Below are positions 43,802 to 54,275 of a stretch of 64,000 nt of DNA, piece by piece (the first letter of the stretch is position 1; each line of letters starts with the position of its first letter). The position numbers and the translations under genes are program-made. This stretch comes from Agelas oroides (taxonomy: Eukaryota; Porifera; Demospongiae; Agelasida; Agelasidae), in NCBI GenBank assembly GCA_949130485.1, contig OX422184.1, positions 26,023,674-26,087,673 of the forward strand, read 5' to 3'. The notes below the pieces were generated by a model. The model had not been told where the DNA came from. It ran no database searches and saw only the letters and a program-made list of their open reading frames with translations.

Positions 43802-44336
43802 CCATGCAGGAATGTAGCAAAATATGCCCCTCTTGTGATGTATGTCAGTTATGTACTCACTATACCTCTCTGCACACGAGCAATTGCTCCTGTGTGTGAG
43901 TCTCTGCCCTTGTGATGGACTTCAAAAAACATGACAGGGTCCCTGGACCTATATATAGCGATCATGGTCACCATAGGACGTTACACCTCTGAAACAAGAA
44001 ACAGATCTTGACGAGCTTTTGAGAATGTTGGTAGTACTCTTTGGTCACTCCAATGCAACTGGGGTGACCTAACTCTACCAGTACTTCCATTATTGCTGGT
44101 GTACTCAATTAGAGACCTCTAGCTCTAGCTTACATGGCCTTATTGATGACCCACCTCTCATCTTCCACCATTACATTCCCGTCTGCTCAAGGTTCAAGTA
44201 AGGGCATGGATACGTATCTTCAAGTTTGTATAACAATATTATCAAACCTCTTTGGCTCTGGGCACAATTCTGATCACAAAATTAAAATTTTTACTTGGAC
44301 TGAACAGAGATTTCAGATTAGAGATGGAGGTCAGGC
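43802..44336. other. 3' flank of tyrosinase copy 2, continued
   Basis: No gene. 43970-44170 is the unbroken version of the region that in copy 1 is split at 26204/36743. Confidence 0.65.
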
Positions 44337-44392
44337 TTAGACCACTATCACTAGTGTGTAATGTGCATTACACACTAGTGATAGTGGTCTAA
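44337..44392. repeat. Perfect 27-bp inverted repeat, 2-bp spacer
   Basis: TTAGACCACTATCACTAGTG... is followed at once by its exact reverse complement with only TG between. It is outside any element I can define. Confidence 0.93.
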
Positions 44393-44784
44393 AATGAGAA
44401 CACCTCACTAATCAGGACAAATATTTTGGTCCCAAGGGTGTCTGTACTAGAGCAGGTTCCACTGTGTAATTTCATGTGTGATTGCAGGTTCAAAAATGTT
44501 GACGTGGTCCATGTCCTGTCCTGATTGGGCATTTGAATTGAAGGGTCTTGTACAAATCAAAGGTACCAGAACAGTCTAGTAGGGTACCACTTCACATTCA
44601 GAGTGACAGCTCCACCAGTAACCTTTTCATGTGCAGGCAAAGACTAGTTCCCTCTGCCATTGTCAATTGCTTTACAAACTGGCAAACTGTGAGACTACAT
44701 GCTTCATGCATGCAAAGCCTGCATGGACTCTGGGCTACTATTGAACTGATATTAATAATCATAATTATATTCATGCCAACAGAG

Positions 44785-44952
44785 TTAAATAGACTTTGTT
44801 CTTCTGTATCTGCCTATGGTGAGTGTGACTGTCATGAGGGCTCCGGCACCCAGCAGCAGGGAGACAGTCGACCTCACATCCAGCACTTGGAGCAGCTGTA
44901 GGTCTCTGAGGAGCAGCCCGGCCTGCACTCCCAGGAAATTATAGGGTAACAA

Positions 44953-44988
<36 letters not shown>

Positions 44989-47542
44989 GTGTGTGTGTGT
45001 GTGCATGTGTGTGTGTGTGTGTGTGTGTGCGTGTGTGTGTGCACTCAGGTAATACTGTGCATGAGAACGTTGACTGATCAATATGGAAATTATAGGGTAA
45101 CAAACCTGTGTGTGTGTGTGTGTGTGCGTGTGTGTGTGCACTCAGGTAATACTGTGTATGAGAACGTTGACTGATCAATATGACAAAATATGACAAATTC
45201 CAAACTGATCACAAAAGCATCTCCGATGAGGTACACATATAATATGTGAGCTTTGACCTAGGATGCTTTGATAGTACTTCATGAGCTAAGCCTTTGAAGT
45301 TGCTTGCCGGGCTTCAGTAAATTGGAAGTGTGATAAAGGTCGTATCTAATCACTGGACTGGACTGCTGGACTGGATTGTGGACTGGACTGCTGGACTGGA
45401 TTGTGGACTGGACTGCTGGACTGGACTGCTGGACTGGATTGTGGACTGGATTGTGGACTGGACTGCTGGACTGGACTGCTGGACTGGATTACTGGATTAA
45501 CAACTCAATTTGTTCGTATCACCTGATCTCTAGCCAATCAGAAGAGTGGAGAAGTCACATGACTTTATTAGCAATTACAATGGCCGATTATAAATTGTCA
45601 GCTGTTAACCATCATGGGTGCTTAGGTGTGCTCTGCACAACTTCAGTACTGTTAACCATCGTGGCTGCTCAAGTGTGCTCTGCACAACTTCAGTACTTCA
45701 TAAAATACAAACACATTTTTCTGAAAAGGTCACTAGTGAAGTTTTCTGCAGTTTTTGAAGTGGCTGCAATCGTCTAAGAGTAGTGAGGCCATGGCCAGTT
45801 TATGCATAAATAAGTAGGGATCTAAAGGCATGTATATCACTGCAAAACCACTTGGGTTAGTTCAACCACATTTTTAGGTCGCCACAGATGCATCAGGGTG
45901 ACTATTATCCAAGGATTGGAATGCCACCAAATTGAAAGTTCATTGAGGACCTTTTAGTTTAATTAGACTCTTCTTTCAGAAGACCTATTTGGCTAAAATC
46001 CTGGCATTTCTACCATAACCATGCAACCAAGGAACTCCTTGCTGATTTATAACAAATGGGAAAAGCTTCTTGAATACACTCTCAAGTTGTAAGCATCCTT
46101 TCACGTGTCATGCACACAACAGGCATGCAACTCAGTTCACCAAAATATGGTTGAAGTAACCTAAACCTTTTCACAGTAAAAACTTGTTGACACTCCTGTT
46201 ACTAGTCTATTTCCAGGCCTCTCAAACATTTCTAACAGACTACCTGGTACTATTTTGCTCATTCAACTGTCTCTTGTGTGATTTGAACAAACTATTAGTT
46301 CAATTTTCTGTTCAGCAATCCAGTTCAGCAATCCAGTTCAGCAATTAGATGTGACCTGTGATAAGTAGGTCTGTAAAGGTGTGATGAGGACTTGTGGTCA
46401 GGAAGCCATTATGTACAGATAATTGGCGAATGAGATTGTTACCTCCAAAATTTTGTACTATATTCACCAGACCCTCCTTTCTTGTGTATGTGTACCATAC
46501 TGAGAGTCTGGGGAGGAAACTAACTAATCTGACATGGAGTGACTTCATAGCTCCATCCTCTCCCAACACAGAGATGGAGAGGGCACTTGGGAGGAATCCT
46601 ACATGCAGCAGTTTACACAAACCACTCCCCTACGTACCCAGGAGCACAGATGCGAAGAACAGCGGCAGCGGAACTCCAAGGAGCGGAGAGGCAATGTTGA
46701 GTAGCCAGTTGGGAGACATCGGGAAGAGGCGCAGAGAGATCATGGCAAGGAGGAGGCTGGGGTGGTCACCGGCTAGCTGTGAGGAAGAAGGCAGGGGCAG
46801 ACCATGGATAACTACAGTTTGAGCTAAGAGGTTACAGTGAGAGAATGGGTCATTCTTAGCTCTCCCTCAATTTCATCATTTCGTTACAGTGGATGGACCC
46901 CCAGACATCTACTATTATTAATAACTTACAAAAGTCCCAACTGTGCTTTCATTCACTTCAATACTTAACCAAGCCCTGAACAGTGGTCACCTCGCTATGA
47001 GGGCTAGGCACCATGAGACATGTTCTCCATGTGTGTATAAACACTCCCTGTTTGTACATTTTCATGGGAAGTGGTGGAGTTGAAGTGTAGGTCCAGGCCA
47101 CCCCCAGCCCACGGCATAGACCAGTGGTCACAACAGTGTGAAAAAGGGAACAAATATGACTGGGAGCTGGGGAGGGGGGAGGGGGAGGAGCTAGGGAACA
47201 AAGTTACTATTGACTGGTTCGGTCAGAGCTTCAGACGTTCACAAAACCATCTTGACAGACTGCAAGGTGAAAGCCTTCCTAGGATGATAGTGACTGTCTT
47301 ACCCTTTGTCTGAGGGGAGCTATTCTCTGGCTGAGGTAGGTCTCCACGAGGCGTCTCCCAAAGGCCCAAGACAGTAGGTAGCAGCCAGAGGCCCCAAATG
47401 AAGTTAGAATACATACCAATGGAACTCCCCACCAAACCCCAAACAGTGCACCAGCGAGAACATTCTGTACATGTGTGTGTGTGTGTGTGTGTGTATGCAT
47501 GTGTATGTGTGTATGTGTGTGTGTGCATGTGTGTGTGTGCAT

Positions 47543-47580
<38 letters not shown>

Positions 47581-48810
47581 ATGTGTGTGTGTGTGCATGT
47601 GTATGTGTATGTGTGTGTGTGTGTGTGTATGCATGTGTGTGTCAGTACATTCATTCTCACTTGTGCATTGCAAGCCATAAGCCTTTACAAGAGAGGATGG
47701 TTACACTGTAACAAGCTGTCGCTGAGGAGCATATTGTACGACCTCATTCCCAGGTACGGAGGAGGGGAGGAGAACGACACGGTTGGTAATAAATTCATGT
47801 CAGGTAAACATATTGACATACTCGCTACTTTGTGACAATGGGTACCATCCCTGAAGAGCAGAGATCTCATTGGTCACCGCACCATTCTGCGGCAGGGACA
47901 GCCACAGTAGAACGCTCTTCCTCTTTTAGTGAAGGGTGTGGCTTACGAGGCATGAGCTGCATTTAGTGTTTGTGTTGGGGTGTGGTGAATGCAAGGTGAC
48001 ACTCACCAGGAAGAGGGATCCTGGTATAGCAAACGTCTGCTTGTACAGGTAGGCAAGAGAGAAGAGACCTAATACTCCATAAAATTGTTCTTGTTTTAGT
48101 GAGTGTAACTGCTCCGCTAGAGTGCGCAGGTCTTCTAAGGTGGTTGGGAAGGAGAGAGGGCGGCTGTACATACATATGTATGAGTGGAGTGGATAGAAAC
48201 ATGTCGGCTGACTCTCTCACAAGCTATCAACAGAGTGTGTACAATCATCAACAGATCACATTGGCATCAACTTAGTGACTAGGAGACTAGCGTTGGCTTT
48301 AGGCCACTCCAAATGAGACTGTAGTTTTCCATCCTCCGCCCACCCCCTCCCGAGTCTACCGCGCCATTTGACCATTATGACCATTATTATTTGAAATATT
48401 TCAAAATTATCTACAATGTCATCCAACGTGCAACATGCACTAGTACGTAGCACAGCAGCAAACGTAGACATTGTGCCAACGTCGCCCAATTCAGTGGAAC
48501 GCTAAATGTGTTCAACAGGTCCAGGGTGCAGACATTCCGATGCAGTTAATGACATGGCTTTAATATTTCGCACGAATTTATAATGAGATTCATAGTAATG
48601 GTTAATGGTAATAGACCGCCCGCCCGCATGTAAAATGATAGAAGTCAGGACGGGAAACTATAGTCTCATTTGGAGTGGCTTTCAGAATAAATCATTCCGT
48701 GCACATGCTTCTCACCCGTCCCTGACCTCGCGGGAGAGGGTGGACGCTGCGAGGTAGAGCCCTGATGTCGCCACCACAACGCAGACACCAACTCCCACCA
48801 GCTCCTTCAT
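44785..48810 (-). CDS. TMEM41A: TMEM41A, VTT-domain membrane protein (5 exons)
   Basis: Exons on the minus strand: 48716-48810, 48007-48163, 47303-47464, 46638-46776, 44785-44954, all with GT/AG borders and matching phases. The protein starts MKELVGVGVCVVVATSGLYL (membrane anchor). It then has FPTTLEDLRTLAEQL, the characteristic LYKQTFAIPGSLFL followed by NVLAGALFG, then TSFGASGCYLLSWAFGRRL, LRLFPMSPNWLLNIASPLLG and LLPYNFLGVQAGLLLRDL, ending RRTKSI. These are the SNARE-associated/VTT domain signatures of TMEM41 proteins, and the LYKQ-FAIPGS and RLFPMxPNW forms fit TMEM41A. Relatives (TMEM41B, VMP1) move lipids between ER leaflets; the job of 41A is less clear. About 12 residues common after the third exon seem to be missing. 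Shares its promoter with ITPA. Confidence 0.9.
44936..45183. repeat. Tandem duplication including a tmem41a splice acceptor and (GT)n
   Basis: AATTATAGGGTAACAAACCTG + (GT)n + GCACTCAGGTAATACTGTG + GAGAACGTTGACTGATCAATATG occurs at 44936-45082 and again at 45087-45183. On the minus strand this duplicates the (CA)n acceptor and the first bases of tmem41a exon 5, giving a decoy acceptor upstream. Confidence 0.88.
45352..45495. repeat. CTGGACTG/GGATTGTGGA minisatellite
   Basis: 10- and 15-bp permutations of GGACTGGACTGCT and GGACTGGATTGT in a tmem41a intron. Confidence 0.9.
45603..45695. repeat. About 50-bp direct duplication
   Basis: GTTAACCATC(A/G)TGG(G/C)TGCT...GTGTGCTCTGCACAACTTC occurs twice in tandem in a tmem41a intron. 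Confidence 0.8.
47471..47642. repeat. (GT)n microsatellite next to tmem41a exon 3
   Basis: About 170 bp of GT with GTAT and GCAT interruptions. On the coding strand this is a (CA)n tract that ends a few bases before the CAG acceptor of exon 3. Confidence 0.95.
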
Positions 48811-48924
48811 GGCGCCAGGTCACACGCTGGTTCGAAGGTCAAAGGTCAAAGTTTAAAGTTCTCCTTCATGGCGCCAGGTCACATGCTGGTTCAAAGGTCA
48901 AAGTTCATAGAACCCTACGGTGTC
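48811..48924. promoter_or_regulatory. Bidirectional promoter TMEM41A/ITPA with duplicated DR1 sites
   Basis: The 114 bp between the two ATGs. A 59-bp tandem duplication (units starting 48802 and 48861) carries CGCCAGGTCACA and AGGTCA half-sites. AGGTCAAAGGTCA (48836-48848) is a perfect direct repeat with one spacer base (DR1), and AGGTCAAAGTTCA (48895-48907) is a near-perfect second one. DR1 is the usual site of HNF4/RXR nuclear receptors. No TATA box. The nuclear-receptor role is inference. Confidence 0.6.
48846..48869 (-). other. Short upstream ORF before TMEM41A
   Basis: The 59-bp duplication copied TMEM41A's start codon context: ATG AAG GAG leads into AAC TTT AAA CTT TGA, giving MKENFKL. 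Whether it is transcribed depends on the unknown TSS. Confidence 0.4.
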
Positions 48925-51720
48925 ATGGCGGTCAGAAGAACACTAACTTACGTGACTGGGAACCCCAGGAAATTGGAAGAGGTATAGTCATGAAAGCACA
49001 AGTTTTGCAGTCAGTAGCAAATATATCAGTGCATAACCCAGTCAGTTATTTGCTCAACTCAAAAGCCTCCATACCAGAGCCTCCCTTCTTGTTGTGCACA
49101 AGTTGCAGGCACTACTGAAGGCTCTAGTATGCATTGTCAGAGTGTGGCCCGGGTGACTTTTTAACATGATTCATCAGGGTTTCATACTGGATTTCTTCCT
49201 GGGGGGGAGGAATGTAGATGTGTGCATAGGGTGCATGTAGTCTGGCGAAGCCAGACCCAAGCATAGCACGAGCGTCTGGTCGCAAGCCTATATTGCGATT
49301 TGTACCCGCTGCAGAAATATTGCAGTCCAATCAGATTGCAGAATGCGCAATTACAACATACTGACATCCGGTGAAAACAGTACACTTCGTTATTCGCGAG
49401 GATTTGTCAAACATTGTATTGTAGCAAACATTCAGAAAGTGTTTGAGAAGCAGTCAGAACTTGGCAGAGGTAGGAACTGCGCTACAATGACCCGAAGCCT
49501 GAATTCAAAAACTTATTAGGCATTACGTAATCATGTGATAATTGCATTCCTACCGTATAAAACGCAATATTGGCTTGCGACCAGACCCTCGTGCTTCGCG
49601 CTCGGGTCTGCCAGACTAGGGTGCACCCGCTAGGGTTTTGTGGATTTTAATGAAATTCTGAGGACAAGAAACGTCAGATTCAGCTATAATTATGCTCCCT
49701 ATTGTAGCTGTTGAGGCAGTTATCGCATCATGATTATCAAACTTCTTTGGGGGGGGTATCCCAGTCTGTATGAAACCCTGTTCATTGTTTGATGTTAGGT
49801 AGATAATAGCTGTGAAATGGTGAAACACCTAAACAGCTAAAATTATTACTGATGATGTGAAGTGGAGCAGAGGAGTGGTTGTACGCTGGAGCTAATGAGT
49901 TGATTGTGTGTCCATCCAGGTTTGCTCTATTCTAGGTGACTCACTGCCGTGGAAAGTGGAGTCGAGAAACCTGGACTGTAAGTGATGCTCATGTGATATG
50001 TGAGTGATACTTGAATGTGACATGCTCCTCCTGTACTAGTACCAGAGCTCCAGGGAGAGCCAGATGACATTGTGCAGGAAAAGTGTCTGCTTGCTGTCGA
50101 GAAGGTGAGTCGCCAGAGTGTAGTTAAATTGAGAATACGCAACGGACAAATATTCGATTTCTATCCGGGACTGCCACATATATATAAAATTTGGTTGCAA
50201 TCAAGTTTGGTTGGTATAGGCCTCAGAAGGTGCCAGAGTTACTGTCTAGGTATTGTGTAGGGTATGAGTTATTGATAAGGTACTGTTAGTTTGTGACCGT
50301 GAAGATTTACAGAATGAGAGGTTGTGAACATTACGAGTAGAATAGGGATAATGTACAACAGTAGGTGTTGATATTTTTCTTATTTAAAGTGCACCCACCA
50401 ACAATTGATCTACACGTGCAGTTAAAGTTTCGTTGGCTGATGACATCATTAGCCACACCCACTCCTCTCTAGGTCTGTGTGTCCCACACTGCTTGTGGCT
50501 CACACTGCTTGTCTGTTGGCACCTGCAGGTCAATGGGCCGGTGATCACTGAAGATACCTGTCTCTGCTTCAATGCTCTGAATGGAATGCCTGGACCATAC
50601 ATGTAAGCTTAATGTATCTGTAACCATCATTCCATTTGCATCAGGGAGTGGCCTGGGAATTGTGCATTTGTGTCTTGGTGCGTCAGTTGTTATATCACTT
50701 GCCTGTTGGGGCATGTGTTGTTTCCAGTTTTTTTTTTTTTCTCACATTTCAAAACACTGTTATAACAGCCAGTGCAACTGTTATGAACTGCTGATAATAC
50801 TGCAACTCTAATATGACATTCCATCAATGGTCAGAGCTTGATGCTTTTCTCACATGACATTGGTCAGAGCGTGGTGCCGTGATGCTGTTGAAACTCTAAC
50901 TATTTTACCTTCATGTTCTACAGCAAGTGGTTTCTTGAAAAGATAGGCCACCAAGGTACAGGGGAACATGGCCGGGTACTCGTTCACCTCCTCACCCTGT
51001 TCTTCCCCCCACTGTGCTTGTTCACCTCCTCACCCTCTCTTGTCCACCACTGTGCTCGTTCACCTCCTCACCCTCCTCCTGTCCACCACTGTGCTCGTTC
51101 ACCTCCTCACCCTCCTCTCCTGCCCACCACTGTGCTCGTTCACCTCCTCACCCTCCTCCTGCCCACCACTGTGCTCGTTCACCTCCTCACCCTCCTCCTG
51201 TCCACCACTGTTTCAGGTCTGAACAACTTGCTAGCTGCTTACGAAGACAAGAGTGGATATGCTCTCTGCACATTTGGGTTCTGTGAGGGCAAGGGTCGAG
51301 AGGTTCTCCTCTTCAGGGGCAAAACACCAGTAAGATTCTCACTGTAACAGACTGCCTTGCACCCTCCTCCTCTACGTGCGAGGGTCTGGCTCCGAGACTA
51401 ACTGCCACACTGAAATGGTCTACCTCAGGGCACACAGAGACGGCCACTTATTTGCGTTTCTGCAGGGAACAATTGTTCCAGCGCGTGGCAGGCAGCACTT
51501 TGGCTGGGACCCAATCTTTCAACCTGAAGGCTTTGATCAGACCTATGCTGAGTTGGACCGTACTGTTAAAAACTCTATTTCCCACCGTGCCTGGGCCCTG
51601 CAGGCCCTGAAGGAGCACTTACAACAGCAAGAAGAAGAAGGAGGAGGAGGAGGAGGAGGAGGAGGAGGAGGAGGAGGAGGAGGACCAAAGATCAAGAGAC
51701 CAAAGACTGAATGTCACTAG
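48925..51720 (+). CDS. ITPA: Inosine triphosphate pyrophosphatase (6 exons)
   Basis: Exons 48925-48981, 49920-49977, 50040-50104, 50529-50602, 50924-50955, 51217-51329 and 51466-51720 (seven coding segments) join in phase with GT/AG borders. The protein reads [19 protein letters not shown] (nucleotide-binding TGN-x2-K), [77 protein letters not shown] and [15 protein letters not shown]. These cover the full HAM1/ITPA family, which hydrolyses ITP, XTP and dITP to the monophosphates and pyrophosphate in the cytosol. The metal/catalytic Glu of VxEDTCL and the SHR that contacts the base are present. Odd: after the normal end follow EEE, about 14 glycines and a basic tail [11 protein letters not shown]. 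Intron 1 holds a MITE and intron 5 a minisatellite. Confidence 0.93.
49238..49618. mobile_element. 381-bp MITE in ITPA intron 1
   Basis: Ends TAGTCTGGCGAAGCCAGACCC and GGGTCTGCCAGACTA; flanks GGGTGCATG and GGGTGCACC match at 7 of 9 (9-bp target duplication). The body repeats GCGACCAGAC near both ends in inverse orientation and contains a CCAATCAGATTG box (49328). It belongs to the same TAG...CTA superfamily as 381-948. Confidence 0.75.
50985..51216. repeat. About 38-bp minisatellite in ITPA intron
   Basis: Six copies of CTCGTTCACCTCCTCACCCTCCTCCTGTCCACCACTGTG run directly into the TTTCAG acceptor of the next exon and act as its pyrimidine tract. Confidence 0.92.
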
Positions 51721-51741
51721 CAACAGTTTGTGTTGAAAACC

Positions 51742-51845
51742 TAGCCTTGTTCCCAGGCCTCCCCCGTAAGCAGAGCAGCTTCTGCTTCCGTGTATTATAC
51801 TGAACGCAAACCAGCAGAAACAGGGGAAGCCTGGGAACGAGGCTA
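51742..51845. mobile_element. 104-bp MITE (TAGCCTCG family) just after ITPA
   Basis: Ends TAGCCTTGTTCCCAGGCCTC and GCCTGGGAACGAGGCTA; flanks TTGAAAACC and GTGAAAACC match at 8 of 9. It begins 21 bp after the ITPA stop, so it may lie in the 3' UTR. Confidence 0.8.
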
Positions 51846-52120
51846 GTGAAAACCTTCAAGCTCGCAAAGTGCTACAACTGCAACCTTCTAAGGTATCAGC
51901 AAATGGCTTGTAAGTGGTCATTAGTTGCTAGGGGAGGTGGTTCTTTTTTAGCTTCTACTAAGTACCAATCAGTGAAACATGCCCATCATGAAGTATGAGT
52001 TAATAGCCTGCTTCCTTGTGCTAGGCATTGTACAGCATATAATTTTAACTGTAAATTTAAAGTTAGCTGTCTGTGCATTGTTGGTGATTTTGATTGGTCT
52101 GTTTGAATAACCAAATAATA

Positions 52121-52262
52121 GTTAGACGCCGAGACCAAGGGAACTACGCGATTTAGAAACCCGAGGGCCCGAGGCTGTAGCGTCCCGAGCGTAGCGAGGG
52201 CGCTACTAAGGGCCCAAGGGTTTCTATAAATCGCGTAGTTCCCATTGGTCGAGGCGTCTAAC
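52121..52262. repeat. Long hairpin H1 (142 bp)
   Basis: Arms GTTAGACGCCGAGACCAAGG.. and ..TTGGTCGAGGCGTCTAAC pair almost throughout; the loop holds CCCGAGCGTAGCGAGGGCGCTAC, itself a hairpin. Flanked by a GATTTTGATTGGTC (inverse CCAAT) box. Confidence 0.85.
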
Positions 52263-52876
52263 TTATTTAGAGTATAGCAACAGCTATAAATACGACGCAA
52301 AGTCACTAAAAACGATGAAAACGATGGATTTTGTCCGACCGCACTCGACGGCACACCACGCCCACGATAGAACTGTTGGATTCCGCGAATCACCCCTCCC
52401 ACTAACGCGCTCACTTTTATCCGAGACACCGCCAGGCCTTGCGCTGCAACGAAGACACAGCTGACCCGCTGCCAAGTGTCTGCAGTACCCGAAAAACCAG
52501 CTACACACTACTACGTTAGGCTGTGGTGCCAACACAGACAGAAGAATTTTCAGAGGCTGCATCGGTCAACTAACAGACCTACAGCCAAAGAAATTTCTGC
52601 ACTGGCTAGCTAACCCGCTTAAATTCAGGAACTTGACTGAGTGAGGAAGAAAGACGGTTCAAAGTTCACCTTCAATGGCATGCAGCTGCGTTGTTTATAC
52701 CTTGTATTTATTGTTTGTATGCAATAACAATCTACAGTTTGTAAAAACAAATTATTGTTGACAATGTTTGCTATTATTGTTTACAGGACATTCTATAGGA
52801 GGTAACTATCACATTTAGTTACCTCTCATTGACCAATCAAATTGCTAGAAATGAGTTAGCTGTACTCTAAATAATA

Positions 52877-53018
52877 GTTAGACACTGAGACCAAGGGATC
52901 TACGCGATTTAGAAACCCGAGGGCCCCCGGGCTGTAGCGTCCCGAGCGCAGCGAGGGCGCTACTAGGGGGCCCGAGGGTTTATAAATCGCGTAGATCCCG
53001 TTGGTCTCAGTGTCTCAC
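52877..53018. repeat. Long hairpin H2 (142 bp), same family as H1
   Basis: Arms GTTAGACACTGAGACCAAGG and its inverse; same loop sequence as H1 with a few changes. Stem changes are matched on both sides (GAACT/AGTTC against GATCT/AGATC), as expected if pairing is conserved or arms are converted. A GACCAATCAAATTG box lies about 30 bp before it. Confidence 0.85.
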
Positions 53019-53483
53019 TTTTTTAGATCATGGCTAGCACTGTTGTGAACTCCAGCATATTTTCGAAGCAAATACCGCCATCACAAGCGACGGAAAGCTT
53101 TGGACACGAAGAGCCGTCGGACTAGCTACCCTGCAGAGCGAACCGAGCGAACGGAACATACCTCGACAACCGAACTATAACTCACCTGTGTTCTGAACGT
53201 ACGGGTGCAGGTTACGATATACCTCGGTGAAGAAAGGTCACGCCGAGAACAACGAACGGCTGTTCAAAGCGTTGTCTTCAGTCGAAGAACACAGCCAGTT
53301 TCAAAGACAGCGCTGCTCACGGAGGTGGTGTACGGATAATAACCGGACTTCCGCATACGCTCGAATGGAAAAACAATTTTTTTGATTTACTGAAAACAAA
53401 AATTCGCTTATTTACACAAAATATACTTGTATTTACGCACATCAAAATATTTGTTTATATATAATCTATGTACATACTACATA

Positions 53484-53872
53484 CCCGAGAGGGGTGCCAG
53501 GGGAAGGCTTGTACGTCCTGCATGTAGTCTGTCCCCGGGTTACCCAGAGAGGGGTGCCAGGGGAAGGCTTGTCCGTCCTGCATGTAGTCTGTCCCCGGGT
53601 TACCCCGAGAGGGGTGCCAGGGGAAGGCTTGTCCGTCCTGCATGTAGTCTGTCCCCTGGTTACCCCGAGAGGGGTGCCAGGGGAAGGCTTGTCCGTCCTG
53701 CATGTAGTCTGTCCCCAGGTTACCCCGAGAGGGGTGCCAGGGGAAGGCTTGTCCGTCCTGCATGTAGTCTGTCCCCTGGTTACCCCGAGAGGGGTGCCAG
53801 GGGAAGGCTTGTCCGTCCTGCATGTAGTCTGTCCCCTAGTTATCCCGAGAGGGGTGCCAGGGGAAGACTCCT
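53484..53872. repeat. 60-bp minisatellite, 6.5 copies
   Basis: Unit CCGAGAGGGGTGCCAGGGGA + AGGCTTGTCCGTCCTGCATG + TAGTCTGTCCCCxGGTTACC. Copies are nearly identical. Open frames on both strands follow from the unit length of 60. It shares its core with 5130-5275. Confidence 0.95.
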
Positions 53873-53929
53873 GACCTGTGTTTCGTTTGTTTTCTGGGAC
53901 CCTGACATCACACTGTCTCATTTTTAATT

Positions 53930-54120
53930 CACCTGCGCTGTTTCACTACTTTCCCTTTGTTCCTAACATATTCCAAGCTGTTATTATTTTGGTTGTACAC
54001 ATATAGTTCGAGAATTTCCAGTTTATCCCTTTCATATTATAGACTGTCTCATAAGCCTGTTTAGGCTGGTTGCTTATATGCAAGTGACATTAAAAATTTT
54101 GATTGATTGATTGATTGATA
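53930..54120 (+). mobile_element. 3' tail of a non-LTR retrotransposon
   Basis: AGCCTGTTTAGGCTGGTTGC, a short hairpin, then TGACATTAAAAATT and four GATT repeats. A hairpin followed by a short tandem repeat at the end is common for CR1/L2-like LINE 3' UTRs. No coding part remains. Confidence 0.45.
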
Positions 54121-54275
54121 CTACTGACAATGTAAGGCCAAAACAATGGCCTCATGCTCTGAGCAATAAATTACAGGTGTTCTATGAGAATTTACAAGTA
54201 TTCTATGGGATTTAGAACACCTGCTGTTGACCAATCATATTGAAGCATTTACTACAACCATGATCTAAATATAGG

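Noticed and set aside
53427..53927. Frames of 122-166 codons on both strands
   Set aside because: 60-bp unit, multiple of 3; the same core exists without a frame at 5.1 kb.
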